From contig CAYQPF010000191.1 of NCBI GenBank assembly GCA_964419225.1, forward strand, positions 1 to 8,353: 8,353 nt of DNA. Direction: 5' to 3'. The position numbers were made by a program, and so were the translations under genes. Below the pieces are notes generated by a model. The model made no database searches, was not told where the DNA came from, and worked only from the letters and a program-made list of their open reading frames with translations. The DNA is from CAYQPF01 sp964419225. GTDB taxonomy: Bacteria > Cloacimonadota > Cloacimonadia > Cloacimonadales > CAYQPF01. Positions 1 through 5,359 of this stretch are shown here, in pieces. The first letter of the stretch is position 1, and every line of letters begins with the position of its first letter.

Positions 1-44
1 CACCCCCGGCCCCTCTCTTGAGAAGAGAGGGGAGTGAATCGACA
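1..44. repeat. GC-rich palindromic repeat, copy 1 (REP-like)
   Basis: The core at 10-32 is a perfect inverted repeat: CCCCTCTCTT, loop GAG, AAGAGAGGGG. The flanks CACCCCCGG and AGTGAATCGA are also conserved. This copy matches 368-411 at all but one base (position 9). A diverged copy is at 2185-2224. No T-run follows, so it does not look like a simple intrinsic terminator. It may extend beyond the left edge. Confidence 0.85.
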
Positions 45-63
45 ACCCATCCCCGAGGATAGG

Positions 64-115
64 TGTCAGGCGTCAGTGGGCAGTGGAGAAAGAGAAGGAT
101 TGAGTACCTAGGATA
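64..115. repeat. Dispersed direct repeat, copy 1
   Basis: The block GTGTCAG...CAGTGGGCAGTGG followed by GAAAGAGAAGGATTGAGTAC recurs at 310-356 with only a few differences. The second copy lacks a short CGTCAG-like segment near the start. The words GTCAGTGGGCAGT also recur in degenerate form before xerD (about 412-440) and at 2141-2170. It is non-coding and of unknown role. Confidence 0.75.
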
Positions 116-161
116 AGTATTGAGCAGGGGGAGAAGAAACTCACCCCCACGGAGATAGGCG

Positions 162-301
162 ACCAATGCCGTTAAGCTTTTTCTTTCGGCATATGTAACA
201 GCTTCAAACAATTCAGTTCCTTCTCCCTGCCGCTAGGGAGAAGGTAGGATGAGGGTAAATAACTCAAAATTCCACATTATTCCTTAACATATGGCATTGG
301 T
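162..301. repeat. Imperfect inverted repeat enclosing a palindrome
   Basis: The left arm ACCAATGCCGTTAAG (162-176) matches the reverse complement of the right arm CTTAACATATGGCATTGGT (283-301), apart from a 4-base ATAT insertion in the right arm. The arms enclose about 105 bp with no reading frame and with the 219-244 palindrome near the middle. The arrangement resembles a very small non-autonomous element, but I see no target-site duplication, so this is tentative. Confidence 0.35.
219..244. repeat. REP-like palindrome CCTTCTCCCT/AGGGAGAAGG
   Basis: A perfect 10-bp inverted repeat (CCTTCTCCCT at 219-228, AGGGAGAAGG at 235-244) has a 6-nt loop, followed by TAGGATGAGGGTAA. The stem plus this tail resembles the widespread intergenic REP-type palindromes found across many bacterial phyla. 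The recognition is by eye only. Confidence 0.7.
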
Positions 302-309
302 AAGATGCC

Positions 310-356
310 GGGTGTCAGTGGGCAGTGGGGAAAGAGAAGGATTGAGTACCCAGGAT
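310..356. repeat. Dispersed direct repeat, copy 2
   Basis: This is the second copy of the 64-115 block, starting GTGTCAGTGGGCAGTGG and ending GAGTACCCAGGAT. It sits directly upstream of the second GC-rich palindrome. In copy 1 the palindrome is instead directly upstream, so the two element types are shuffled rather than simply duplicated as one unit. Confidence 0.75.
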
Positions 357-367
357 TAAGGACAACT

Positions 368-411
368 CACCCCCGACCCCTCTCTTGAGAAGAGAGGGGA
401 GTGAATCGAGA
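368..411. repeat. GC-rich palindromic repeat, copy 2 (REP-like)
   Basis: The core inverted repeat is at 377-399 (CCCCTCTCTT, loop GAG, AAGAGAGGGG), identical to the core at 10-32. The sequence CACCCCC before it and AGTGAATCGA after it are also shared. Near-identity over 44 bp implies recent copying or gene conversion. Confidence 0.85.
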
Positions 412-468
412 AGTGGGCAGTAGTCAGAGGACAGTAGGCAGAAATTAGTAGGAAAGGAAAGAAGATAA

Positions 469-1371
469 ATGAATTTAGAGAATGTATCAGTTCATAATAA
501 GGCTCTTTTGAACTCCTATATGGGTTATCTAAAGATCGAGAAAGGTCTGACCGAGAACAGTCTCGTGAGTTATCAGTATGATCTGAAGGATTTTCTGGAG
601 TTTATCGTCAATCCGGCAGAGAATGTGACGCATTTTGAGGTGATAGAGTATCTTTCTTTACTACAGGAAGCAGGGATACTGGCTTCATCTATCGCCCGGA
701 AACGAAGCTCTATCAGATCATTCTATGAATTTCTGGAAAAGGATCAATACAAGATCAATCTCAACTTTGATAATATCCCTAATATAACTATTCCAAAATT
801 GATCCCGCAGGTATTAACTGTCGATGAAATGCTTTCTTTACTGGATGGCATCCAGACTGATACCGTCCTGGGGATCAGAAACAAAGCCATGCTGGAACTC
901 ATGTACGCAACCGGCATAAGGATCTCTGAAATGCTTAGTCTGTCTCTTCACGATATAGATTCTAATATGATGCTGTTAAGAGTTTTAGGTAAAGGTCGTA
1001 AGCAGAGGATAGTCCCTATAGCAGATCAATCTTATGAATATGTTCTGAATTATATTAATGGTGCGAGAAATACTATTAAAGCCAATAAGCAGACTGCCAT
1101 TCTTTTCCTGAATAAGGATGGAGAACAGATGTCGAGAATGGGCTTTTGGAAGATCCTGCATAAAGAAGCACTACGACACGGTGTGACAAAACATTTATCC
1201 CCGCATACTATCCGACATTCTTTTGCGACACATTTACTGATGGCCGGTGCCAATTTGAGAATCATCCAGACTTTGCTCGGGCACTCCAGTATTAATACAA
1301 CCCAGATTTACACGAACATAGATACCAGTTACCTGATGGAAACCCATAAGCTGTATCATCCAAGAGCGTAG
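469..1371 (+). CDS. xerD: XerD-like tyrosine recombinase
   Basis: A 300-aa site-specific recombinase, the usual length for XerC/XerD. The N-terminal SAM-like DNA-binding domain (about residues 12-95) carries the family pattern with GLTENSLVSYQYDL. The catalytic domain (about 115-290) shows the full active-site set: R151 in ATGIRISE, K175 in GKGRKQ, H246 and R249 in SPHTIRH, H272 in LLGHSS, and nucleophile Y281 in TTQIYTNID. The C-terminal ending HPRA is typical of XerD. XerC/XerD together resolve chromosome dimers at dif, but relatives also integrate mobile elements. GGAAAG at 456-461, 7 nt before ATG 469, supports this start. It stands alone, surrounded by repeats, so it could be either the housekeeping XerD or an island recombinase. 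No dif-like site was recognised nearby. Confidence 0.93.
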   Translation: MNLENVSVHNKALLNSYMGYLKIEKGLTENSLVSYQYDLKDFLEFIVNPAENVTHFEVIEYLSLLQEAGILASSIARKRSSIRSFYEFLEKDQYKINLNFDNIPNITIPKLIPQVLTVDEMLSLLDGIQTDTVLGIRNKAMLELMYATGIRISEMLSLSLHDIDSNMMLLRVLGKGRKQRIVPIADQSYEYVLNYINGARNTIKANKQTAILFLNKDGEQMSRMGFWKILHKEALRHGVTKHLSPHTIRHSFATHLLMAGANLRIIQTLLGHSSINTTQIYTNIDTSYLMETHKLYHPRA

Positions 1372-1378
1372 GATTATA

Positions 1379-1412
1379 GTTGAAAGTTGAGAGTTGAGAG
1401 TTGAGAGTTGGA
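1379..1412. repeat. Heptamer tandem repeat (GTTGAGA)
   Basis: About five units of 7 bp: GTTGAAA, then three exact GTTGAGA, then a partial GTTGGA. They fill the gap between the convergent stop codons of xerD and the 182-aa gene. A short tandem repeat like this can vary in copy number by slippage. No hairpin terminator is evident in the gap. Confidence 0.85.
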
Positions 1413-1421
1413 TGAAAGAGA

Positions 1422-1970
1422 TTAGCCGGGTTTTGAGAGTTTGATTGGAGAAGGTACAAGATCAACTGAAATAAGCTTTTCCGGGGTGAAGAAGTCTATT
1501 GATGGGACTTGGAGAATGATTCGGTCGTTAAATTTATAACTGTTTTTGACAGGCAACAGAAAGCCCCATTTGATAAAGTCCGCCACAGAGAGATGTCCGA
1601 AAAGTAGAGCATACATACTGTATGAAGGATCTACCTGTTTTGAAAACGAGTAATACCTGTCGATTTTATGGATTATTTTCAGGAAAATGCCGTAGGAATT
1701 CAGATATTTACGGCGGAGATCGGGGTATTCTGTTTTGTATTGCTTAGCGTAGGACGATAAATTATTCTTAAAACGAAGAGGCAGGTTGTGCCAGATGCTG
1801 AGAGTAATTTTTTCCAGATTGATGATGTTAGTATTTTGGGGTAGTGCAGGAATTGGAATATATTTTCGGGCAGTACAAAGGTCTTTTTGCCTGTAATAGC
1901 AAAATACAATGCCGTCTTTCTTTCCACCTTTCGGGAAAGAGTGAGAATCATTTTCAAAATATACCTTCAT
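1422..1970 (-). CDS. Hypothetical protein, 182 aa, unrecognised
   Basis: I do not recognise this protein with confidence. It is basic and rich in aromatic residues, with no signal peptide and no clear membrane segment. The N-terminal segment (about residues 13-40) reads PKGGKKDG, VFCYYR, then TARKYI. This vaguely resembles small proteins of unknown function that start with a GGK-x-G...Y-R...RRY pattern, but I would not assign a family. Residues 50-100 look helical and the C-terminal part (130-182) looks mixed strand and loop. The start is well supported: GAGG (1976-1979 on the complement) lies 5 nt before ATG at 1970. It is transcribed alone, convergent with xerD. The overlapping 85-aa frame on the same strand is a shadow. 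Confidence 0.65.
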   Translation of the reverse strand: MKVYFENDSHSFPKGGKKDGIVFCYYRQKDLCTARKYIPIPALPQNTNIINLEKITLSIWHNLPLRFKNNLSSYAKQYKTEYPDLRRKYLNSYGIFLKIIHKIDRYYSFSKQVDPSYSMYALLFGHLSVADFIKWGFLLPVKNSYKFNDRIILQVPSIDFFTPEKLISVDLVPSPIKLSKPG

Positions 1971-2140
1971 AATACCCTCAAAAAATATATATTCTTACTA
2001 TGATAACTGCAATGAAGAGAAAAAGTTACAAGAATCTTGGTTTTAAGATGTAGGTATTAGGAGTTTGCAGGAATTGGACATTATTGATCCAGAACACTGA
2101 CTTACAAGGACTATCACTGACGAACACGGACAATGGAAAG

Positions 2141-2170
2141 TAGTCAGGGGTCAGGTGTCAGGTGCCAGTG
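2141..2170. repeat. GTCAGG-type short repeat cluster
   Basis: Four tandem-like words (GTCAGGG, GTCAGGT, GTCAGGT, GCCAGTGG) are arranged with roughly 7-bp spacing. Similar words occur at 64-90, 310-330 and 412-440, so this belongs to the same dispersed family. It is placed immediately before a palindrome copy, as at 412-440 it is placed just after one. Confidence 0.55.
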
Positions 2171-2184
2171 GAGAGAGAATAACT

Positions 2185-2224
2185 CACCCCCGGCCCCTCT
2201 CTTGCGAAGCGAGGGTAGTGAAGG
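2185..2224. repeat. GC-rich palindromic repeat, copy 3 (diverged)
   Basis: CACCCCCGGCCCCTCTCTTG matches copy 1 at 1-20, but the right arm has diverged. The stem is CCCTCTCTT (2195-2203), loop GCG, AAGCGAGGG (2207-2215), with one mismatch. The GAG loop of copies 1 and 2 is changed to GCG. The tail TAGTGAAGGG replaces AGTGAATCGA. Confidence 0.75.
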
Positions 2225-2421
2225 GATTGTCAGATGTTGATGAACACCAAGGGAGAAGAGGGGCAAGTGTAAGGAATGAGTTGGCAGAATTGAGGATTAG
2301 TAGGATTGCCCCAGTTAATCAAATCTATCCCAATACAAAAATCAAAAAGATATTTACCTCTGATATCATAACTCTTCTCTGAAGCCATGCATCTTGCCCA
2401 TAATAAGTAAAAAAATACTGT

Positions 2422-2450
2422 TTGACATATTTTCATACAATCAATAATCT
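2422..2450 (+). promoter_or_regulatory. Candidate sigma70-type promoter for effector-TPR operon
   Basis: There is a perfect -35 hexamer, TTGACA (2422-2427). A weak -10 candidate, TAATCT (2445-2450), follows after a 17-bp spacer. An alternative -10, AATAAT (2443-2448), has a 15-bp spacer. Transcription would start near 2457, giving a leader of about 37 nt before ATG 2494. This also argues that the in-frame TTG at 2422 is promoter, not a start codon. Confidence 0.4.
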
Positions 2451-2493
2451 TTGCCTGATAAATGTTTTATGTAAGATTTGGAGACAGACTATC

Positions 2494-3087
2494 ATGAAAA
2501 GAATTAGAATTTTCCTGGCTTCCTCTTCCGAATTGAAAGAAGAAAGAGAGCAATTTGAAATAATGATATATCGTAAATGTAAAAGTTGGTTTGATAAAGG
2601 AATCTTTCTGCATCTGGATATTTGGGAAGATTTTTTAGATAAGATGGCTAAAGGCGGGTTACAGAATGAATATAATAAAACTATCAGACATTGTGACATC
2701 TTTGTTCTTTTGGCATATAATAAAGTGGGTAAATTTACTAATGAAGAATTTAAAACAGCCTTTAAGCAGTTTAGTGAAACAGATAAACCCTTTATTTTTA
2801 CATATTTCAAAAAACCTGTTACCACTCATGATCAGGAAGATTTATTAAGTCTAACTGCTTTTGAGAAAGAGCTGTGGGAATTAAAGCATTACAAAACAGA
2901 ATACAAGAATATTGATGAATTGAAATTTCATTTCAGTAATCAATTGGAAAAGCTTAGAGATCGTAATTTTCTGGGTTTACCTCCCCAGGATACTGATTCA
3001 AAAATTGCCGATATTCATATAACACAAACTGCTGAAAAAATCTACAATTTCAATAACTCTAATTTTAAGCATACTGAATTTAGTTGA
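2494..3087 (+). CDS. TIR-like/DUF4062-like putative effector with C-terminal signalling motif
   Basis: A 197-aa protein. The N-terminal alpha/beta domain (about residues 3-110) has the flavodoxin-like pattern of TIR-like and DUF4062 conflict-system domains. A first strand and turn (IRIFLASSSELKEERE, 4-19) is followed by LHLDIWEDF (39-47). A core strand CDIFVLLAYNKVGKF (67-81) comes before TNEEFKTA (82-89), and a last strand KPFIFTYF is at 98-105. The EFKTA segment resembles the E-L-x-x-A stretch holding the catalytic Glu of NAD-cleaving TIR domains. E85 is therefore a candidate, but enzymatic activity is inference. After a helical region the protein ends with EKIYNFNNSNF (181-191) plus KHTEF, nearly the same as the start of the next protein. 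Start: GGAG at 2480-2483 lies 10 nt before ATG 2494; the longer frame from TTG 2422 covers the promoter. It precedes the TPR gene by 14 nt, so the two form an operon. Confidence 0.8.
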   Translation: MKRIRIFLASSSELKEEREQFEIMIYRKCKSWFDKGIFLHLDIWEDFLDKMAKGGLQNEYNKTIRHCDIFVLLAYNKVGKFTNEEFKTAFKQFSETDKPFIFTYFKKPVTTHDQEDLLSLTAFEKELWELKHYKTEYKNIDELKFHFSNQLEKLRDRNFLGLPPQDTDSKIADIHITQTAEKIYNFNNSNFKHTEFS

Positions 3088-3155
3088 TAAGGAGTAATAC
3101 AATGGTAGAGAAGATATACAATTTCAATAATTCGAATTTTGAGCATGTGGAATTT
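3031..3155 (+). other. Shared KIYNFNNSNF-type motif: effector C-terminus and TPR N-terminus
   Basis: The codons at about 3034-3081 encode EKIYNFNNSNFKHTEF, the last 16 residues but one of the effector. The codons at about 3108-3155 encode EKIYNFNNSNFEHVEF, residues 3-18 of the TPR protein. Fourteen of 16 residues match, while several third-codon positions differ (AAA/AAG, ATC/ATA, AAC/AAT, TCT/TCG). This shows protein-level conservation rather than a fresh DNA copy. The motif alternates polar (Asn) and aromatic or aliphatic residues, as expected for a short beta-forming or amyloid-type homotypic interaction motif. Function is inferred from arrangement, not demonstrated. Confidence 0.75.
3089..3094 (+). 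promoter_or_regulatory. Ribosome binding site deciding TPR gene start
   Basis: AAGGAG lies 7 nt before ATG 3102. It overlaps the region just after the effector stop TGA (3085-3087). The in-frame TTG at 3084 lies upstream of this site and would overlap the effector stop, so ATG 3102 is preferred. Confidence 0.85.
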
Positions 3156-4955
3156 ATAATTAATTCTGCAGACTATCAAGCATTACTAAAAAGTATTGAA
3201 GATAAAAAGAAGCTGCTAAAATACTTGCCTGAATCAGAATTGGAGGATAGATTAAAAGCATCCTCAGAACTTAATGATCTCTTGAAGCAAATGGAGCAAT
3301 TCAAGGAAAATGTTTTCAGTCTTTATGAAACTTTCACAAAAATAGAAATTAATTCAGAACGCTTAAAGAAAGCAAAAGATTATTTCCTTGAGGGCAAATT
3401 CAGAAAAGCTGATATTCTTCTAGAAGCTAAAGAGATTGAAGCTGAAACACAGCATTTACAAACCCTCAAAGGAAAAAAACAAAGTGAGATTGAGAAAATT
3501 GACAAGCATCTGCAGAGCAATTCCAATGAACTTTTATTTAAAGCTCAGCTACAGGCTACTTTTTATGATAATCCTAATCGTTTCAATAATGCTTGTGAAT
3601 TATACAAAAAATCAATTAAGACCTTCAAATCTGCCTACAATTTGTTTCGATATGCCTTTTATTTACTTGAGCACAATCAAATCAATCAAGCAGAACCATA
3701 TTACCTTGAAGCTTTAATTTCTTACAGAACCCTAGCTGAATCTAATCCTGAAACTTATCTGCCGGGTGTAGCCACAACCTTGAACAATTTGGCTAATTTG
3801 CATAAATCAAAAAACGAAAATGCTTTGGCATTGCAAGAATATAGAGAAGCTCTATGGATAAGAAGATCCTTAGCTGAATCTAATCCGGAAGCTTATCTTC
3901 CGGATGTAGCAATGACTCTGAATAATTTAGCTGTATTGCACAGTGTCAAAAATGAATATGCTTTAGCATTGTCAGAATATGAGGAAACTCTTGAAATCTA
4001 CAGTTCCCTAGCTGAAGATAATCCTGAGACTTATCTGCCTTATGTAGCCACAACTCTGTGCAATTTGGCTAGCTTGCATAAAACAATAAACGAATATGCT
4101 TTAGCATTGCCAGAATATGAGGAAGCTCTTGAGATAAGTAGATACCTTGCTAAAGCAAATCCGCAAACTTATCTTCCTCATATAGCCAATATTCTTAACA
4201 ATTTAGCTGGTTTGCATAAAAACAAAAACGAATATGCATTAGCATTATCAGAATTTGAGGAAGCTCTAGGGATTAGAAGAATCTTGGCTGAAACCAATCC
4301 AGAGACTTATCTACCCGTTGTAGCCATGACTCTGAACAATTTGGCTATATTGCACAGTGATAAGAACGAATATGCTTTAGCTTTGTCAGAATATGAGGAA
4401 GCTCTTAGGATAATCAGATCCTTAGTTGAAACCAATCCGGAGACTTATCTGCCCGATGTAGCAAGAACTCTGAACAATTTGGCTAACTTGCACAGTGACA
4501 AAAATGAATATGCTTTGGCATTATCAGAATATAATGAAGCTCTTGAGATAAGAAGAGGTTTAGCCAAATCTACCCCGGAAACTTATCTGTCCGCTGTAGC
4601 CACGACTCTTAGCAATTTGGCTAACTTGCATCAAGCAAGAAACGAATTTGTTTTAGCATTGCCAAAGTATGAGGAAGCTCTTAGAATCTACAGATCCTTA
4701 GCTAAAACCACTCCGGAGACTAATCTGCCCGATTTAGCCAGAACTCTGATGAATCTTAGTATTTTTTATTTACAGGCTCAACCTGATCAGGATAAATCTA
4801 TTGCCTCCGCCATGGAAGCATACGAAATTCTTCTTCCGCTGATTATAGAAGTTCCTTATCTGGAAAATCATTTAATGAAGGTACTCAAAGTATTAGAAGC
4901 TAATGGAGTTGATGTTATGAAATTACTTAATATTGAAGATAATCCACAGGAATAA
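3102..4955 (+). CDS. Coiled-coil and TPR repeat protein, putative sensor/adaptor
   Basis: A 617-aa, probably cytoplasmic protein with no signal peptide. Residues 3-18 carry the motif shared with the effector. Residues 22-150 are strongly helical and charged, likely coiled coil, with a conserved-looking stretch from INSERLKKAKDYFLEGKF (83-100) to ADILLEAKE. Residues 160-208 hold one or two diverged TPR units. Eight tandem TPR units of 46 residues follow (about 209-576), each of the form LAxxNPETYLPxVAxTLNNLA then LHxxKNEYALALSEYEEAL. This is close to the TPR_10/TPR_12 kinesin-light-chain-like class. A short tail follows (577-617). TPR arrays bind peptides or proteins, so this is probably the recognition or scaffold partner of the effector gene 14 nt upstream. 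There is no NTPase domain, unlike bacterial NLR-type sensors with TPRs. No ligand can be deduced. Confidence 0.88.
   Translation: MVEKIYNFNNSNFEHVEFIINSADYQALLKSIEDKKKLLKYLPESELEDRLKASSELNDLLKQMEQFKENVFSLYETFTKIEINSERLKKAKDYFLEGKFRKADILLEAKEIEAETQHLQTLKGKKQSEIEKIDKHLQSNSNELLFKAQLQATFYDNPNRFNNACELYKKSIKTFKSAYNLFRYAFYLLEHNQINQAEPYYLEALISYRTLAESNPETYLPGVATTLNNLANLHKSKNENALALQEYREALWIRRSLAESNPEAYLPDVAMTLNNLAVLHSVKNEYALALSEYEETLEIYSSLAEDNPETYLPYVATTLCNLASLHKTINEYALALPEYEEALEISRYLAKANPQTYLPHIANILNNLAGLHKNKNEYALALSEFEEALGIRRILAETNPETYLPVVAMTLNNLAILHSDKNEYALALSEYEEALRIIRSLVETNPETYLPDVARTLNNLANLHSDKNEYALALSEYNEALEIRRGLAKSTPETYLSAVATTLSNLANLHQARNEFVLALPKYEEALRIYRSLAKTTPETNLPDLARTLMNLSIFYLQAQPDQDKSIASAMEAYEILLPLIIEVPYLENHLMKVLKVLEANGVDVMKLLNIEDNPQE
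3726..4829 (+). repeat. Eight in-frame 138-bp TPR-coding repeats
   Basis: Units start at 3726, 3864, 4002, 4140, 4278, 4416, 4554 and 4692, exactly 138 bp (46 codons) apart. Units 1-7 are highly similar at the DNA level, sharing words such as GACTTATCTGCC, AACAATTTGGCTA and GAATATGCTTTAGCATT. Unit 8 diverges in its second half, with a small insertion. The exact register and nucleotide similarity indicate recent expansion or gene conversion. The array could change unit number by recombination. Confidence 0.9.
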
Positions 4956-5359
4956 CTCCTATGCTCATTATTCTTATTCAGTTCCTTCTTCTTCTATTGA
5001 GAAAACAAGCTAATCTCAATGTCAATGTCAATCTGCCAGTGCAGAATTTCCTATCTCCTAAATCTGTGTAATCCTGTAATCGGCGGATAAACTTCTCTCC
5101 TCCCTGCTTAATGGTTTTATTTGTTGTCCTATCCTGTGCATCCTGTTTATCCATGCAAATAAATTCTCTCAGACATAGTAATCTATTCTCTTATTTGTAT
5201 TTTATTTTATACCCATAAAAACTAAGATTTTCTTGACAAATCTTCTGCTAACTATTATCAATATTGTTGATTGTAGTAATAGAAGTTCTAAAGTTGTTTT
5301 CATTCTTTTTGAGAATTTGCTTGACTTTAAAATAATGTTTACCTAGTAGGTTAAGAAAT
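4956..5359. other. Intergenic region with dispersed repeat words, hairpin and higBA promoter
   Basis: No gene was seen. A 7-bp stem (ATTGAGA 4996-5002, TCTCAAT 5014-5020, 11-nt loop) lies 40 nt after the TPR stop. It lacks a T-run, so it is only a weak terminator candidate. The stretch 5060-5161 holds repeat-like words: AATCTGTGTAATCCTGTAAT, GCGGATAAAC and CCTATCCTGTGCATCCTG. These look like degenerate dispersed repeats, with ATCCTGT occurring three times. The region 5160-5225 is plain AT-rich. Candidate promoter and dyads for the toxin-antitoxin unit begin at 5233. Confidence 0.6.
5233..5282 (+). promoter_or_regulatory. Candidate higBA promoter and operator dyads
   Basis: A perfect TTGACA at 5233-5238 is followed by TATTAT at 5254-5259 (15-bp spacer) or TATCAA at 5256-5261 (17-bp spacer). 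Overlapping this -10 are two small dyads. One is ATCAA (5257-5261) with TTGAT (5267-5271). The other is CTATTA (5252-5257) with TAATAG (5277-5282). HigA-type antitoxins usually repress their own promoter by binding such palindromes, so this is a plausible operator. The leader to ATG 5360 would be about 90 nt. The call rests on spacing and symmetry only. Confidence 0.35.

Larger units (their letters stand above)
1..468. other. Non-coding, repeat-dense spacer upstream of xerD
   Basis: I see no credible gene in this stretch. It is made of dispersed repeat pieces. Two near-identical copies of a GC-rich palindrome element lie at each end (1-44 and 368-411). A duplicated block starting GTGTCAG lies at 64-115 and 310-356. 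A different palindrome sits in the middle (219-244), flanked by a degenerate inverted repeat (162-176 and 284-301). A further partial copy of the element start (ACTCACCCCCAC) is at 140-151. The last 50 bases before xerD consist of GGCAGTAGTCAG-like words and then a purine-rich leader holding the ribosome binding site. No clear promoter for xerD could be picked out. Confidence 0.7.
1971..2493. other. Repeat-rich intergenic region between divergent genes
   Basis: The leader of the minus-strand 182-aa gene occupies the left end. Next come degenerate dispersed-repeat words: ACTTACAAGGACTATCACTG, then GACGAACACGGAC (about 2100-2132), and GTCAGG-type words (2141-2170). The third GC-rich palindrome follows at 2185-2224. 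From about 2240 to 2420 I see nothing recognisable. A candidate promoter at 2422-2450 leads into the effector gene. Small open frames across this region (2155-2382 on +, 2230-2436 on -) run through repeats and lack convincing starts. Confidence 0.6.

Noticed and set aside
10..32. Rho-independent terminator from the GC-rich palindrome
   Set aside because: The stem is strong, but no T-run follows on either strand and the element recurs with conserved flanks, so a repeat family is the better reading.
2155..2382. 75-aa open frame on +
   Set aside because: It starts inside the GTCAGG repeat cluster, runs through the GC-rich palindrome, has no ribosome binding site and has a repeat-derived amino-acid composition.
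2230..2436. 68-aa open frame on -
   Set aside because: It covers intergenic DNA and the candidate promoter of the effector gene, with no start signal and no recognisable family.
2422..2493. Extended N-terminus of the effector from TTG 2422
   Set aside because: The TTG is part of a perfect TTGACA -35 box. The ATG at 2494 has a GGAG site and begins with a proper first beta strand.
2433..2825. 130-aa open frame antisense to the effector gene
   Set aside because: It is a shadow of the real gene: no start signal and no plausible domain, while the sense frame has a clear fold pattern.
3726..4829. CRISPR array
   Set aside because: The periodic signal is 138 bp, in frame, and encodes TPR units. 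There are no short repeats separated by unrelated spacers.
4996..5020. Terminator after the TPR gene
   Set aside because: A 7-bp AT-rich stem with an 11-nt loop and no T-run is too weak to call as a terminator.
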